This document shows positions 13,145 through 20,431 of a DNA stretch of 21,200 nt, piece by piece. Under the pieces are notes generated by a model. It ran no database searches and was not told the DNA's origin. It saw nothing but the letters and a program-made list of their open reading frames with translations. Source of the DNA: SZUA-448 sp045627185. Lineage in GTDB: Bacteria > Bacillota > Clostridia > Lachnospirales > Lachnospiraceae. The translations under genes were made by a program, and so were the position numbers. Location of the stretch: contig JAZQNE010000038.1 in assembly GCA_045627185.1 (NCBI GenBank), positions 1-21,200 of the forward strand, given 5' to 3'. The stretch's first letter is position 1; the number at the start of each line of letters is the position of its first letter.

Positions 13145-13903
13145 TTATCTTTCTTTTCCGGTGTATTGCTCAATATCCGGCGGATTGACCTTGAAAAGAT
13201 ATTCAATCACTTCAACAACATTTTCCGGACGCTTGGTGTTGGTTATGATACCGAAAATCGGGCGGCAGCCGTCATAAGAATATTTCTTAAAGAGATCAAG
13301 CTCATCAAGATAGATACCATAAGGCTTTTCGGGGTGCGTCTCGGTAACGGTTCCATCTACATCCGTTTCAACAATGCTTGTGCTGTAAATCAGACCCCTG
13401 TCCTGTAATTCATTGAAGAGGTCGGCAGGCAGGTATTCATCAAGCGGCAGCATGAAGCCTTGAGTTGCATAACGTTCAAATGCAGTGTTTCCGCTGATCA
13501 GAGCATCTGTGTCACCCGTGAAAGCGTAAACCGCAAACCGCTGAATGGAGTTTGTATCATTATCAAGATTGAAGTTGGAATCAAACATGACCGACTGCTT
13601 TTCAGGGTCAAGATTCTTGTATTTGATGAAATCTTCGCTTACGTAATCAAAGTTCAGGTACTGAAAATTGTTTACGCTGACATTGACATATGGGTCCGGC
13701 TTGGGTTTGACAATGCTGACGATGATCCAGATGATGAAGGCAGCGGCCAGAGACAGGAAAATAATCGGCTTCAGGTAGTATGTCCTGAAATAGCTCCAGC
13801 GCTGCTTTTTATTCATTTCAGCCCATTTCTGCTTTTCGGTTTTTTCTTCACGGCGGGCGTAAATAGCCGCATCATCACCAAGTTTTGCTTTGTTTAAGTT
13901 CAT
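13145..13903 (-). CDS. Membrane-anchored hypothetical protein (252 aa)
   Basis: I do not recognise this family. A highly charged cytoplasmic N-terminus of about 44 residues (EEKTEKQKWAEMNKKQRW) precedes one membrane helix at about 45-65 (PIIFLSLAAAFIIWIIVSIV). The rest, about 185 residues, is predicted outside. The outer part contains LNFDYVSEDFIKYKNLDPEKQ, FAVYAFTGDTDALISG and GFMLPLDEYLPADLFNELQDRG. The last two have the look of periplasmic-binding-protein segments (a 'do not set to this residue' loop, then a placement helix), but this is only an impression. AAAGGAA (plus 13912-13918) precedes the ATG. Its own promoter lies upstream and cellobiose phosphorylase transcription is terminated before it, so it is not part of that unit. 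Confidence 0.7.
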   Translation of the reverse strand: MNLNKAKLGDDAAIYARREEKTEKQKWAEMNKKQRWSYFRTYYLKPIIFLSLAAAFIIWIIVSIVKPKPDPYVNVSVNNFQYLNFDYVSEDFIKYKNLDPEKQSVMFDSNFNLDNDTNSIQRFAVYAFTGDTDALISGNTAFERYATQGFMLPLDEYLPADLFNELQDRGLIYSTSIVETDVDGTVTETHPEKPYGIYLDELDLFKKYSYDGCRPIFGIITNTKRPENVVEVIEYLFKVNPPDIEQYTGKER

Positions 13904-13944
13904 AATTTCAGTTCCTTTGTTACAGGTTTTTTCTGTATTTTGAG

Positions 13945-13973
13945 GGCAGACCTCTTGCGGAAGACGGTGTGCC
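13945..13973 (-). promoter_or_regulatory. Hairpin in the leader of the 252-aa membrane protein gene
   Basis: GGCA/TGCC outer pairs, ACC/GGT and TCTT/AAGA inner pairs, with one G-G mismatch and one bulged C and a GCGG tetraloop. It lies between the predicted transcription start (about 13994) and the ATG at 13903. No T run follows on the minus strand, so it is not a plain terminator. Confidence 0.35.
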
Positions 13974-14000
13974 GAACTAACCTATTTATTTTACCAATCT

Positions 14001-14029
14001 ATTATAAACTGAGAATAAATTATATTCAA
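14001..14029 (-). promoter_or_regulatory. Promoter for the 252-aa membrane protein gene
   Basis: On the minus strand TTGAAT (plus 14029-14024), a 17-base spacer and TATAAT (plus 14006-14001). Confidence 0.65.
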
Positions 14030-14034
14030 GAACA

Positions 14035-14062
14035 AAACCCCGGTGCGGGCACACCGGGGTTT
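14035..14062 (-). terminator. Terminator of the cellobiose phosphorylase gene
   Basis: An 11-bp stem: CCCCGGTG (14038-14045) pairs with CACCGGGG (14052-14059), extended by three A-T pairs, with a six-base loop. On the minus strand it is followed by TTTTGTTCTT, a usable T tract. Confidence 0.85.
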
Positions 14063-14067
14063 GTCTG

Positions 14068-14094
14068 GCTTTTTGTAATGGGTTTACAAAAAGC
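14068..14094 (-). terminator. Second inverted repeat before the main terminator
   Basis: GCTTTTTGTAA (14068-14078) pairs with TTACAAAAAGC (14084-14094), an 11-bp A/T-rich stem with a five-base loop. It is met first by the minus-strand transcript and may act as an auxiliary terminator; GC content in the stem is low. Confidence 0.5.
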
Positions 14095-14139
14095 ATTATG
14101 TGGAAAGCGGGAAAGTTATGAAAAAAGCTAAGTTAATAA

Positions 14140-16686
14140 TCAGCCAAGGACAACTTCAACCTTGTGCTGTTTTCCGTCTGCAGCGAAAGGAATTACATTG
14201 CCTTCAACTGCTTTTCCGTCAACTGTAAGGGACTTAACGCCACAGCTTACGTGTGAAGGATTCTTAACGGTGATATCGTATGTGTTTCCACGGAATACAC
14301 GGTTTACACTGTATTCGTCCCATGCCTTCGGGATTGAAGGGTTAATCATGAGGCCGTCATAATCAGGCTTGATACCCAGGATGTACTGTGAAATTGCTAC
14401 AAAGTTCCATGATGCTGTACCGGACAGCCATGAGTTCTTGGCTTCACCGAAACGTTTTGCATCCTTGCCGGCTATCATCTGAGCGTAGCAGTAAGGTTCA
14501 AGTCTGTGAATGTCTGAACGCTCTTCTGTGTAAGCGGGAGCAATTCTTGTGTAATAATCAAATGCTTTGTCACCACGTCCCATAACTGCCTCAGCAATGA
14601 TAATCCATGCATTGTTGTGGCAGAATACACCGGCATTTTCTTTGTAGCCGCCGGGATATGTGGAAATTTCACCGTATTCAACGTAGTAATGTGTAAATGC
14701 AGGGTTATTAAGAACAAGACCGTACTTGGTTCCAAGGTATTTGTCAACGGAATCAAGGGCTTTGATTGCCTTGCCGTCTTCAACACCGCATTTGCCTAAA
14801 ATACAGAAGCCCTGGGACTCGATGAAAATCTTTCCTTCATCGTTTTCATGACTGCCGACCTTGCGACCGAAATCATCATATGCACGAAGGAACCATTCGC
14901 CGTCATAGCCGTCCTTCATAATAACTTCACGCATCTTTTCAACTTCAGCCATAACACGGTCTGCTTCAGCTTTGTTGCCGATTTTGTTCATCAGGATTGC
15001 GTATTCTTCACCGATATAAGCGAACATTCCGGCAATCATAACTGATTCGGCAACACGGCCATCCTTGCTGGTTGTGGTCTGGAAAGGCTCGCCTGACTCA
15101 GTTGAGAAGCAGTTGAGGTTGAGGCAGTCATTCCAGTCTGCACGGCCTATAAGAGGCAGATTGTGCGGTCCGAGATTATTGATAACGTGGTCAATCGATC
15201 TCTTTAAGTGGTCGGAAAGAGGTGTAGCTGTTTCAATCTTGTTGTCAAAAGGTGTCATAACATCAAGAATTGAGTAATCACCGGTCTCTTTAATATATGC
15301 TGTAACGGCAAGAACAAGCCAGAGCGGATCATCGTTGAAATTGCCGCCTATTTCGTCATTGCCCTTCTTTGTAAGGGGCTGGTACTGGTGGTATGCGCCA
15401 CCGTCTTCAAGCTGTGTGGATGCAAGGTCGATAATACGTTCTCTTGCACGGTCGGGAATCTGATGTACGAAACCAAGCAGATCCTGGTTGGAATCACGGA
15501 AGCCCATTCCACGGCCGATACCTGACTCGAAATATGAAGCACTTCTGGAAAGGTTGAAGGTTACCATGCACTGGTACTGATTCCACATGTTAACCATACG
15601 GTCTGTCTTTGATTCGGGTGTCTTACAGGTGATGATTGAAAGAAGACCGTTCCAGTATTCTTTAAGTTCATCAAATGCCTTGTCAACAGCCTTTGCATCT
15701 GCAAACTTTTTGATCATGGCATATGCTTTTGTTTTGTCTATAACGTTCTCACCGTTCGGTGCATAGTAGGACTGAACAAGTGCGCCGTTTGCGATGGCTT
15801 CGAGAGATTTCTGTTCCGATGTTCCCTGGCGGTTCTCTTTTGCAAGTGTTCCGGTCTGGTAAGCCCATTTCTTGTCATGCTCGTTCTCAATGTAACCGAG
15901 AACGAAAATGAGATCCTTGGATTCACCGGGATTAAGCTTGACTTCAACGCAGTGTGAAGCGATGGGAGACCAGCCGTTTGCTACGGAATTTCTTGATTTG
16001 CCTTCAACAACGGCATCGGGAGCTTCGAAACCGTTATAGGTGCCGATGAAGCTCTCACGGTCTGAATCAAAACCGCAGATAGGAGCATTTACGCTAAAGA
16101 ATGCGTAATGGTCACGGCGCTCTTTGTATTCTGTCTTATGATAGATAACAGAGCCTTCAACCTCAACTTCACCGGTACTGAAGTTACGCTGGAAATTGGT
16201 TGAATCATCCTGCGCATTCCATAAGCACCATTCGATGAATGAAAATAACTTAATCGTTTTCTGAATATTTGAATTATTTTTAATCGAAACCTTGTGAATT
16301 TCAGCATTGCAGCCAATGGGAACAAAGAAGGTTATTTCAGTCTCAACACCACCGCGTGCGCCCTTGATTTTAGTGTAACCGCAGCCGTGACGGCACTCAT
16401 AAAAATCAAGTTCTTTCTTTGCGGGAGCCCAGCCGGGAGACCAGAAATCTTCACCGTCTTTGATGTAATAATAACGTCCGCCGCCAAGATCAAGCGGAAC
16501 GTTGTTGTAACGAAAACGTGTAATACGGCGGAGTTTGGCGTCTTTGTAGAAGCTGTAACCACCCGCTGTATTTGAAATCAGTGAGAAAAACTCCTGTGAA
16601 CCGAGATAGTTGATCCAGGGGTACGGTGTACGAGGTGTAGTAATAACATACTCTCTGTTGGTATCATCAAAATAGCCGAATTGCAT
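14140..16686 (-). CDS. Cellobiose phosphorylase (GH94)
   Basis: An 848-residue GH94 enzyme that phosphorolyses cellobiose to glucose 1-phosphate and glucose in the cytoplasm, saving ATP during cellulose breakdown. The order is N-terminal beta sandwich (GYFDDTNREYVITTPRTP, NYLGSQEFFSLISNTAGG), helical linker, the alpha/alpha barrel (SGIGRGMGFRDSNQDLLGF at 388-406, GRADWND at 514-520 with the expected acid D520) and a C-terminal sheet (GGYKENAGVFCHNNAW, ISQYILGIKPDYDGLMINPSIP). There is no signal peptide, so it is intracellular. It is longer than the roughly 810-820 residues I recall for the family, mostly from a stretch at about 274-315. AAGGA (plus 16697-16701) precedes the ATG. A LacI-type operator controls it. 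Another beta-glucoside phosphorylase specificity cannot be ruled out, but the cellobiose type is favoured. Confidence 0.88.
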   Translation of the reverse strand: MQFGYFDDTNREYVITTPRTPYPWINYLGSQEFFSLISNTAGGYSFYKDAKLRRITRFRYNNVPLDLGGGRYYYIKDGEDFWSPGWAPAKKELDFYECRHGCGYTKIKGARGGVETEITFFVPIGCNAEIHKVSIKNNSNIQKTIKLFSFIEWCLWNAQDDSTNFQRNFSTGEVEVEGSVIYHKTEYKERRDHYAFFSVNAPICGFDSDRESFIGTYNGFEAPDAVVEGKSRNSVANGWSPIASHCVEVKLNPGESKDLIFVLGYIENEHDKKWAYQTGTLAKENRQGTSEQKSLEAIANGALVQSYYAPNGENVIDKTKAYAMIKKFADAKAVDKAFDELKEYWNGLLSIITCKTPESKTDRMVNMWNQYQCMVTFNLSRSASYFESGIGRGMGFRDSNQDLLGFVHQIPDRARERIIDLASTQLEDGGAYHQYQPLTKKGNDEIGGNFNDDPLWLVLAVTAYIKETGDYSILDVMTPFDNKIETATPLSDHLKRSIDHVINNLGPHNLPLIGRADWNDCLNLNCFSTESGEPFQTTTSKDGRVAESVMIAGMFAYIGEEYAILMNKIGNKAEADRVMAEVEKMREVIMKDGYDGEWFLRAYDDFGRKVGSHENDEGKIFIESQGFCILGKCGVEDGKAIKALDSVDKYLGTKYGLVLNNPAFTHYYVEYGEISTYPGGYKENAGVFCHNNAWIIIAEAVMGRGDKAFDYYTRIAPAYTEERSDIHRLEPYCYAQMIAGKDAKRFGEAKNSWLSGTASWNFVAISQYILGIKPDYDGLMINPSIPKAWDEYSVNRVFRGNTYDITVKNPSHVSCGVKSLTVDGKAVEGNVIPFAADGKQHKVEVVLG

Positions 16687-16726
16687 GGTAAAACCATCCT
16701 TTCTTTGTCATCCGCAGTGAAAAAAA

Positions 16727-16746
16727 TTACGAAATCGTTTTCGTAA
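16727..16746. promoter_or_regulatory. LacI-type operator in front of cellobiose phosphorylase
   Basis: TTACGAAA, TCGT, TTTCGTAA: perfect 8-base arms around a central CG step, the layout of LacI/GalR-family operators. It starts four bases after the -10 box on the minus strand and so covers the start of transcription. No regulator gene is in the window. Confidence 0.7.
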
Positions 16747-16750
16747 ACTC

Positions 16751-16779
16751 ATTATAGATGCAAATTTCAATTTTGGCAA
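16751..16779 (-). promoter_or_regulatory. Promoter for cellobiose phosphorylase
   Basis: On the minus strand TTGCCA (plus 16779-16774), a 17-base spacer and TATAAT (plus 16756-16751). Confidence 0.8.
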
Positions 16780-16848
16780 CTAGGAATTTTGAAAAATTTA
16801 AATAAAAATGTAATGACTTTTTTAGGGATTTTTCTGAATAGAAAAAGA

Positions 16849-16877
16849 TTGACGGAATTAAAGAATGCATCTATAAT
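16849..16877 (+). promoter_or_regulatory. Promoter for the NhaC-family gene
   Basis: TTGACG at 16849-16854, a 17-base spacer and TATAAT at 16872-16877. Confidence 0.85.
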
Positions 16878-16884
16878 TTAGCGT

Positions 16885-16906
16885 GTTAAAGCGTTAGCAC
16901 TTTAAC
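16885..16906. promoter_or_regulatory. Palindromic operator in front of the NhaC-family gene
   Basis: Arms GTTAAAG (16885-16891) and CTTTAAC (16900-16906) flank an imperfectly symmetric centre CGTTAGCA; 18 of 22 positions are symmetric. It sits over the predicted start of transcription. Its size and AAAGCG-like half suggest the LacI/GalR class, but the sequence differs from the operator of the divergent gene. Confidence 0.65.
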
Positions 16907-16945
16907 TTAAAAATTGGTTCTGAAAAAAAGGGGAGGTTTTTCTCT

Positions 16946-18658
16946 ATGAAAAACAAAAAATTATTAGGAGTGCTTCTGGTGCTTGTACTGTTATGCGGAT
17001 TAACCGCTATCAGCGCAAAAGCGGCAGACTCGGCAGGTGAACCTGCTTATGCCGCAAAGACAATCTGCCCTGACTGTAACGGTGCAGGGTGTGATGAGTG
17101 TACAGACGGTTATCTTTATTCTGACAGTAAAATGGCCTTTTCATTCTGGGCACTTGTTCCGCCAATCGTAGCCATTGTACTTGCACTTATTACCAAAGAA
17201 GTTTATTCATCGCTTTTTATTGGAATTGTGCTGGGTGCCTTCTTTGCATCAAATTTCAACCCAATCGGTGCGCTTGACTATGTCATTAACGATGCGCTGA
17301 TTACTGCTGTTTCCGATACGGCCGGCATTTTCATTTTCCTGGTTGTTCTGGGCGTTATTGTTGCGCTTGTAAATAAAGCCGGCGGTTCAGCTGCTTTCGG
17401 ACGCTGGGCTGAAAAGCACATTAAGACAAGAGTTGGCGCAATGCTTGCTACTTTCGTTCTTGGCGTTGCAATTTTCATCGATGATTATTTCAACTGCCTT
17501 ACCGTTGGCTCAGTAATGCAGCCTGTTACGGATTCACATAAGATTTCACGTGCGAAATTCGCATATCTTATTGATGCAACAGCTGCTCCCGTCTGCATGA
17601 TTGCCCCCATTTCGTCATGGGCCGCAGCAGTATCGGGCGTTGTTGAAGGTGATACAAACGGCTTCAAACTCTTTGTTGATGCTATTCCGTGGAACTTCTA
17701 CTCACTGCTTACAATCGTATTCATTCTTGCAATCAGTTTTATGAAGTTTGATTACGGTCCCATGGCCCTGCATGAAATGAATGCACAGCTTAACGGAGAT
17801 CTCTATACTTCCGGAGAGCACGCTGACAAGACCCTTGAAAATGAGAAGGTTAGCGAGCGCGGCCGTGTTATCGACCTCATCCTTCCTGTAATTTTCCTGA
17901 TTGTTGTATGCTTCCTGGCACTTGTTTATATTGGCGGGTTCTGGACAGCAGGCGGCGATTATTACAAGGATTTCATCGGCGCATTCGGTAACACCGATGC
18001 TACCGTAGCTCTTCCGTGGGGCTCAATTGTAGCTTTGATTTTCACAATCGTTTATTTCATGATTCGCCGTGTTGTTTCCTTTAAGGAAGCAATGGAATGC
18101 ATCCCCAAGGGCTTTAATGCAATGGTTCCCGCTATTCTTATCCTGACATTTGCTACAGCTCTTAAGAATATCACAGGTGTTCTTGGTGCCAAGTACTTTG
18201 TATACAACCTGATGCAGGGAGCTGCTGCAGGTCTTATGAACCTGCTTCCCGCAATCATATTCATTGTGGGATGCGTGCTCAGCTTCTCAACCGGTACATC
18301 ATGGGGAACCTTCGGTATTCTTATCCCGATTGTTACTACCATCTTCAATCCCGATGAGAAGATATTTATCATTGGTGTTGCTGCCTGCCTTGCAGGTGCA
18401 GTACTCGGTGACCACTGTTCACCTATTTCGGACACAACCATCATGGCCTCAGCCGGTGCACGCTGCAACCATGTAAATCACGTAAACACACAGCTGCCGT
18501 ACGTTATTACTGTCGGTCTTATCTGCTTTGTGAATTACATCCTTGCAGGCTTTGTACAGAATGTTTACATCTGCCTTGGAGTGGGTGCGGCACTGACTGT
18601 TGCGACATTGTTTGTAATTAAGGCGATTACCGGAAAGAAGGAAGCAAAGGGCTTATAA
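16946..18658 (+). CDS. NhaC-family Na+/H+ antiporter-like carrier with Cys4 N-terminal module
   Basis: A 570-residue membrane protein of the NhaC family (PF03553), whose members exchange Na+ for protons or carry small organic acids. Family segments are FIDDYFNCLTVGSVMQPVTD, ATAAPVCMIAPISSWAAAVSG, STGTSWGTFGILIP and GDHCSPISDTTIMAS, across about eleven hydrophobic segments. The N-terminus is odd: a signal-peptide-like stretch (MKNKKLLGVLLVLVLLCGLTAISAKA, AxA site near 24-26), then CPDCNGAGCDEC with C41, C44, C49, C52, and only then the first carrier helix at about 63. GGGGAGG at 16930-16936 gives a strong ribosome binding site. Its own promoter and palindrome lie upstream, back to back with cellobiose phosphorylase. 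The transported solute is unknown. Confidence 0.88.
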   Translation: MKNKKLLGVLLVLVLLCGLTAISAKAADSAGEPAYAAKTICPDCNGAGCDECTDGYLYSDSKMAFSFWALVPPIVAIVLALITKEVYSSLFIGIVLGAFFASNFNPIGALDYVINDALITAVSDTAGIFIFLVVLGVIVALVNKAGGSAAFGRWAEKHIKTRVGAMLATFVLGVAIFIDDYFNCLTVGSVMQPVTDSHKISRAKFAYLIDATAAPVCMIAPISSWAAAVSGVVEGDTNGFKLFVDAIPWNFYSLLTIVFILAISFMKFDYGPMALHEMNAQLNGDLYTSGEHADKTLENEKVSERGRVIDLILPVIFLIVVCFLALVYIGGFWTAGGDYYKDFIGAFGNTDATVALPWGSIVALIFTIVYFMIRRVVSFKEAMECIPKGFNAMVPAILILTFATALKNITGVLGAKYFVYNLMQGAAAGLMNLLPAIIFIVGCVLSFSTGTSWGTFGILIPIVTTIFNPDEKIFIIGVAACLAGAVLGDHCSPISDTTIMASAGARCNHVNHVNTQLPYVITVGLICFVNYILAGFVQNVYICLGVGAALTVATLFVIKAITGKKEAKGL

Positions 18659-20227
18659 TTCAATCCAGTTTCCCATCTCTTTTGCAAACAGATCCGGCTC
18701 AAATGTTGCGGTTCCGGAAGCATGTGTGAATGTCATTTCACCAAAGAAAATATGCCCGTCGCAGATGTAGAAATCAGCACGCACATGCCTAAAGCCCATG
18801 CCAAGTTTTTCAGCAACGGAAAGCATCTCGGAAAGACAGGCGGGACGCGGCTCAATTGCTGCAGGATTGCGCGGGTAGTTGATGGAAACGGGGAGCAGCT
18901 TCCAGTCGGTACTGTAAATATTGCGGGTATGTTTTGTCCCACGGTCAATGTCCACCTGAATGAGTTTGGCCTTGCCGTTGAAGACAAAAACCTTGTAATC
19001 ATTGATTTCAGAGGAACCGTCGGCAGGCTTCAGAAGTTTTTCTGCAAGCACACGCGGCTTGATGCCTGCATAATGAACCTCATAACCGTAGGTTGAATAA
19101 TCGCTGTGAAGCCATGTGGTAATTTTCTTTTCGGTGGCAGCCATATCAAGAGAATCCTTGTCTCTGACAAGAATGTTCATACCTGAGCCGTGGTTGCATT
19201 TCAGCACGAATTCCTTTGGAAGTTTCTCAAAATCTATTTCCTTAAATGAATCCCAGACACCGTAAAGTGGGATAAGATATTTACTGCCAATGCGGTCCGC
19301 GACCCACTCGCGGACCGCATATTTGTCAGCAAGCTGAGTCTTGAGAGGCGTTGAATCATATACCTTCAGCCATTGGATTTTTTCGTTGTAAGTAACGGGA
19401 TTTGCAAGGTTAAGCGGAGTTCCGGTCATAACGTAGAACCACTCGGAAACGTTTTTACTCAGGCGGTCTGATTTGATGAAATCAAGTGCAAGCCGGCGAA
19501 TGTCCGCAGAACCAAGGCGAATCTGCTTTGATGTAGCCATTCCGCAGCTTTTGAGAACATCAATCAGGGCGTTTTGAACGGATAAAGCCTCTTCATCGCT
19601 GATAAAACGTACATTTGCGTCAAGATATTCGTAATATTTGAAAACGCCCCGGCAATATGCAAGATAAGCATTAATTACGTCTGTAGCAGAGCTGTTTCCC
19701 TTATCAAAAACAAAATAGCGCATTGCATTGTCTGCGTAATGCAGGTAATAGCCTGTTGTTTCACACGGGTTATTGCAAAGATACAGGTCGCTTACGATGG
19801 TGGCCTTGTGCCCTGCTGCAAGAAGCTTGTAGCAGGTGCATTTTACAAACTCACTCTGAACAAAGCTGTTGCCCGGACATGATGCAATCCATCGGCTGAT
19901 TTCAGCACTACGAAGTGTGTCCAGGTTAAACATGACACTGTATTCTGCATCGAATCTGTAATCAAAGATGTAGTCAGCGCCTGCATTCTCAGGCAGACAA
20001 ATATAGATTTCCTCAATGCCTGTGAGTGAGAGGATAATTTCAATATTCACAAAGTTCAGATCGCCAATGTCACGGACGAAAATGATGTGGTCACCGGTTG
20101 CTTCTGATATAATTTCTTCGGGCCTTTTTGCCGCTATAACTTCATAGTGAACCTTTTCACTGTCATAACTTTCTGTCAGTTTAGATGAACTGCCGATTAA
20201 TCCGATTGTAAGTTTGTATTTATCCAT
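18653..20227 (-). CDS. TupA-like ATP-grasp protein with unrecognised N-terminal domain
   Basis: A 524-residue protein. From about 270 it matches the TupA-like ATP-grasp family (PF14305), linked to cell-surface polysaccharide synthesis: TPLNLANPVTYNEKIQWLKVYD, the KYAVREWVADRIG and LIPLYGVWDSFKEIDFEKLP segments, the nucleotide-loop FVLKCNHGSG at 340-349 and the metal-ligand region FFGEMTFTHASG (E497). The first 230 or so residues are unassigned; YEVIAAKRPEEIISEATGDHIIFVRDIGD (28-56) has the rhythm of a family 2 glycosyltransferase strand-helix-strand but lacks a DxD motif. Residues 117-160 contain several cysteines. AGGAA (plus 20233-20237) precedes the ATG. The stop codon region overlaps the convergent NhaC-family gene. 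Isolated from other capsule genes here. Confidence 0.8.
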   Translation of the reverse strand: MDKYKLTIGLIGSSSKLTESYDSEKVHYEVIAAKRPEEIISEATGDHIIFVRDIGDLNFVNIEIILSLTGIEEIYICLPENAGADYIFDYRFDAEYSVMFNLDTLRSAEISRWIASCPGNSFVQSEFVKCTCYKLLAAGHKATIVSDLYLCNNPCETTGYYLHYADNAMRYFVFDKGNSSATDVINAYLAYCRGVFKYYEYLDANVRFISDEEALSVQNALIDVLKSCGMATSKQIRLGSADIRRLALDFIKSDRLSKNVSEWFYVMTGTPLNLANPVTYNEKIQWLKVYDSTPLKTQLADKYAVREWVADRIGSKYLIPLYGVWDSFKEIDFEKLPKEFVLKCNHGSGMNILVRDKDSLDMAATEKKITTWLHSDYSTYGYEVHYAGIKPRVLAEKLLKPADGSSEINDYKVFVFNGKAKLIQVDIDRGTKHTRNIYSTDWKLLPVSINYPRNPAAIEPRPACLSEMLSVAEKLGMGFRHVRADFYICDGHIFFGEMTFTHASGTATFEPDLFAKEMGNWIEL

Positions 20228-20271
20228 GTTTTTTCCTGCCGCCTGATTTTCAAGTCAAATGTCTGTTGCCT

Positions 20272-20295
20272 GTGTAGCGGGCTTATCAGCTACAC
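20272..20295 (-). promoter_or_regulatory. Hairpin at the 5' end of the ATP-grasp transcript
   Basis: GTGTAGC (20272-20278) pairs with GCTACAC (20289-20295) around a ten-base loop. It lies at or just after the predicted start of transcription, so it could be a 5' stabilising stem or an operator. Confidence 0.4.
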
Positions 20296-20300
20296 TAGTA

Positions 20301-20329
20301 AAAGTAACACTTTCGGAAATGTATTACAA
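20301..20329 (-). promoter_or_regulatory. Promoter for the ATP-grasp gene
   Basis: On the minus strand TTGTAA (plus 20329-20324), a 17-base spacer and TACTTT (plus 20306-20301). The -10 is weak. Confidence 0.45.
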
Positions 20330-20367
20330 GAGGTTAAAAATTTTTAGCAAACTTACGATTAAGGTAG

Positions 20368-20397
20368 TTGACAAAAAGAAGATAACAGTAGTAAAAT
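20368..20397 (+). promoter_or_regulatory. Promoter for the C-terminal-most membrane protein gene
   Basis: Consensus TTGACA at 20368-20373, an 18-base spacer and TAAAAT at 20392-20397. Confidence 0.65.
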
Positions 20398-20431
20398 CAA
20401 ACTACAACAGATGAATGAGAGAAGACTGACC

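Noticed and set aside
13460..13897. Plus-strand open frame opposite the 252-aa membrane protein gene
   Set aside because: The minus-strand frame has a promoter, ribosome binding site and a sensible membrane topology; the plus-strand frame has none of these.
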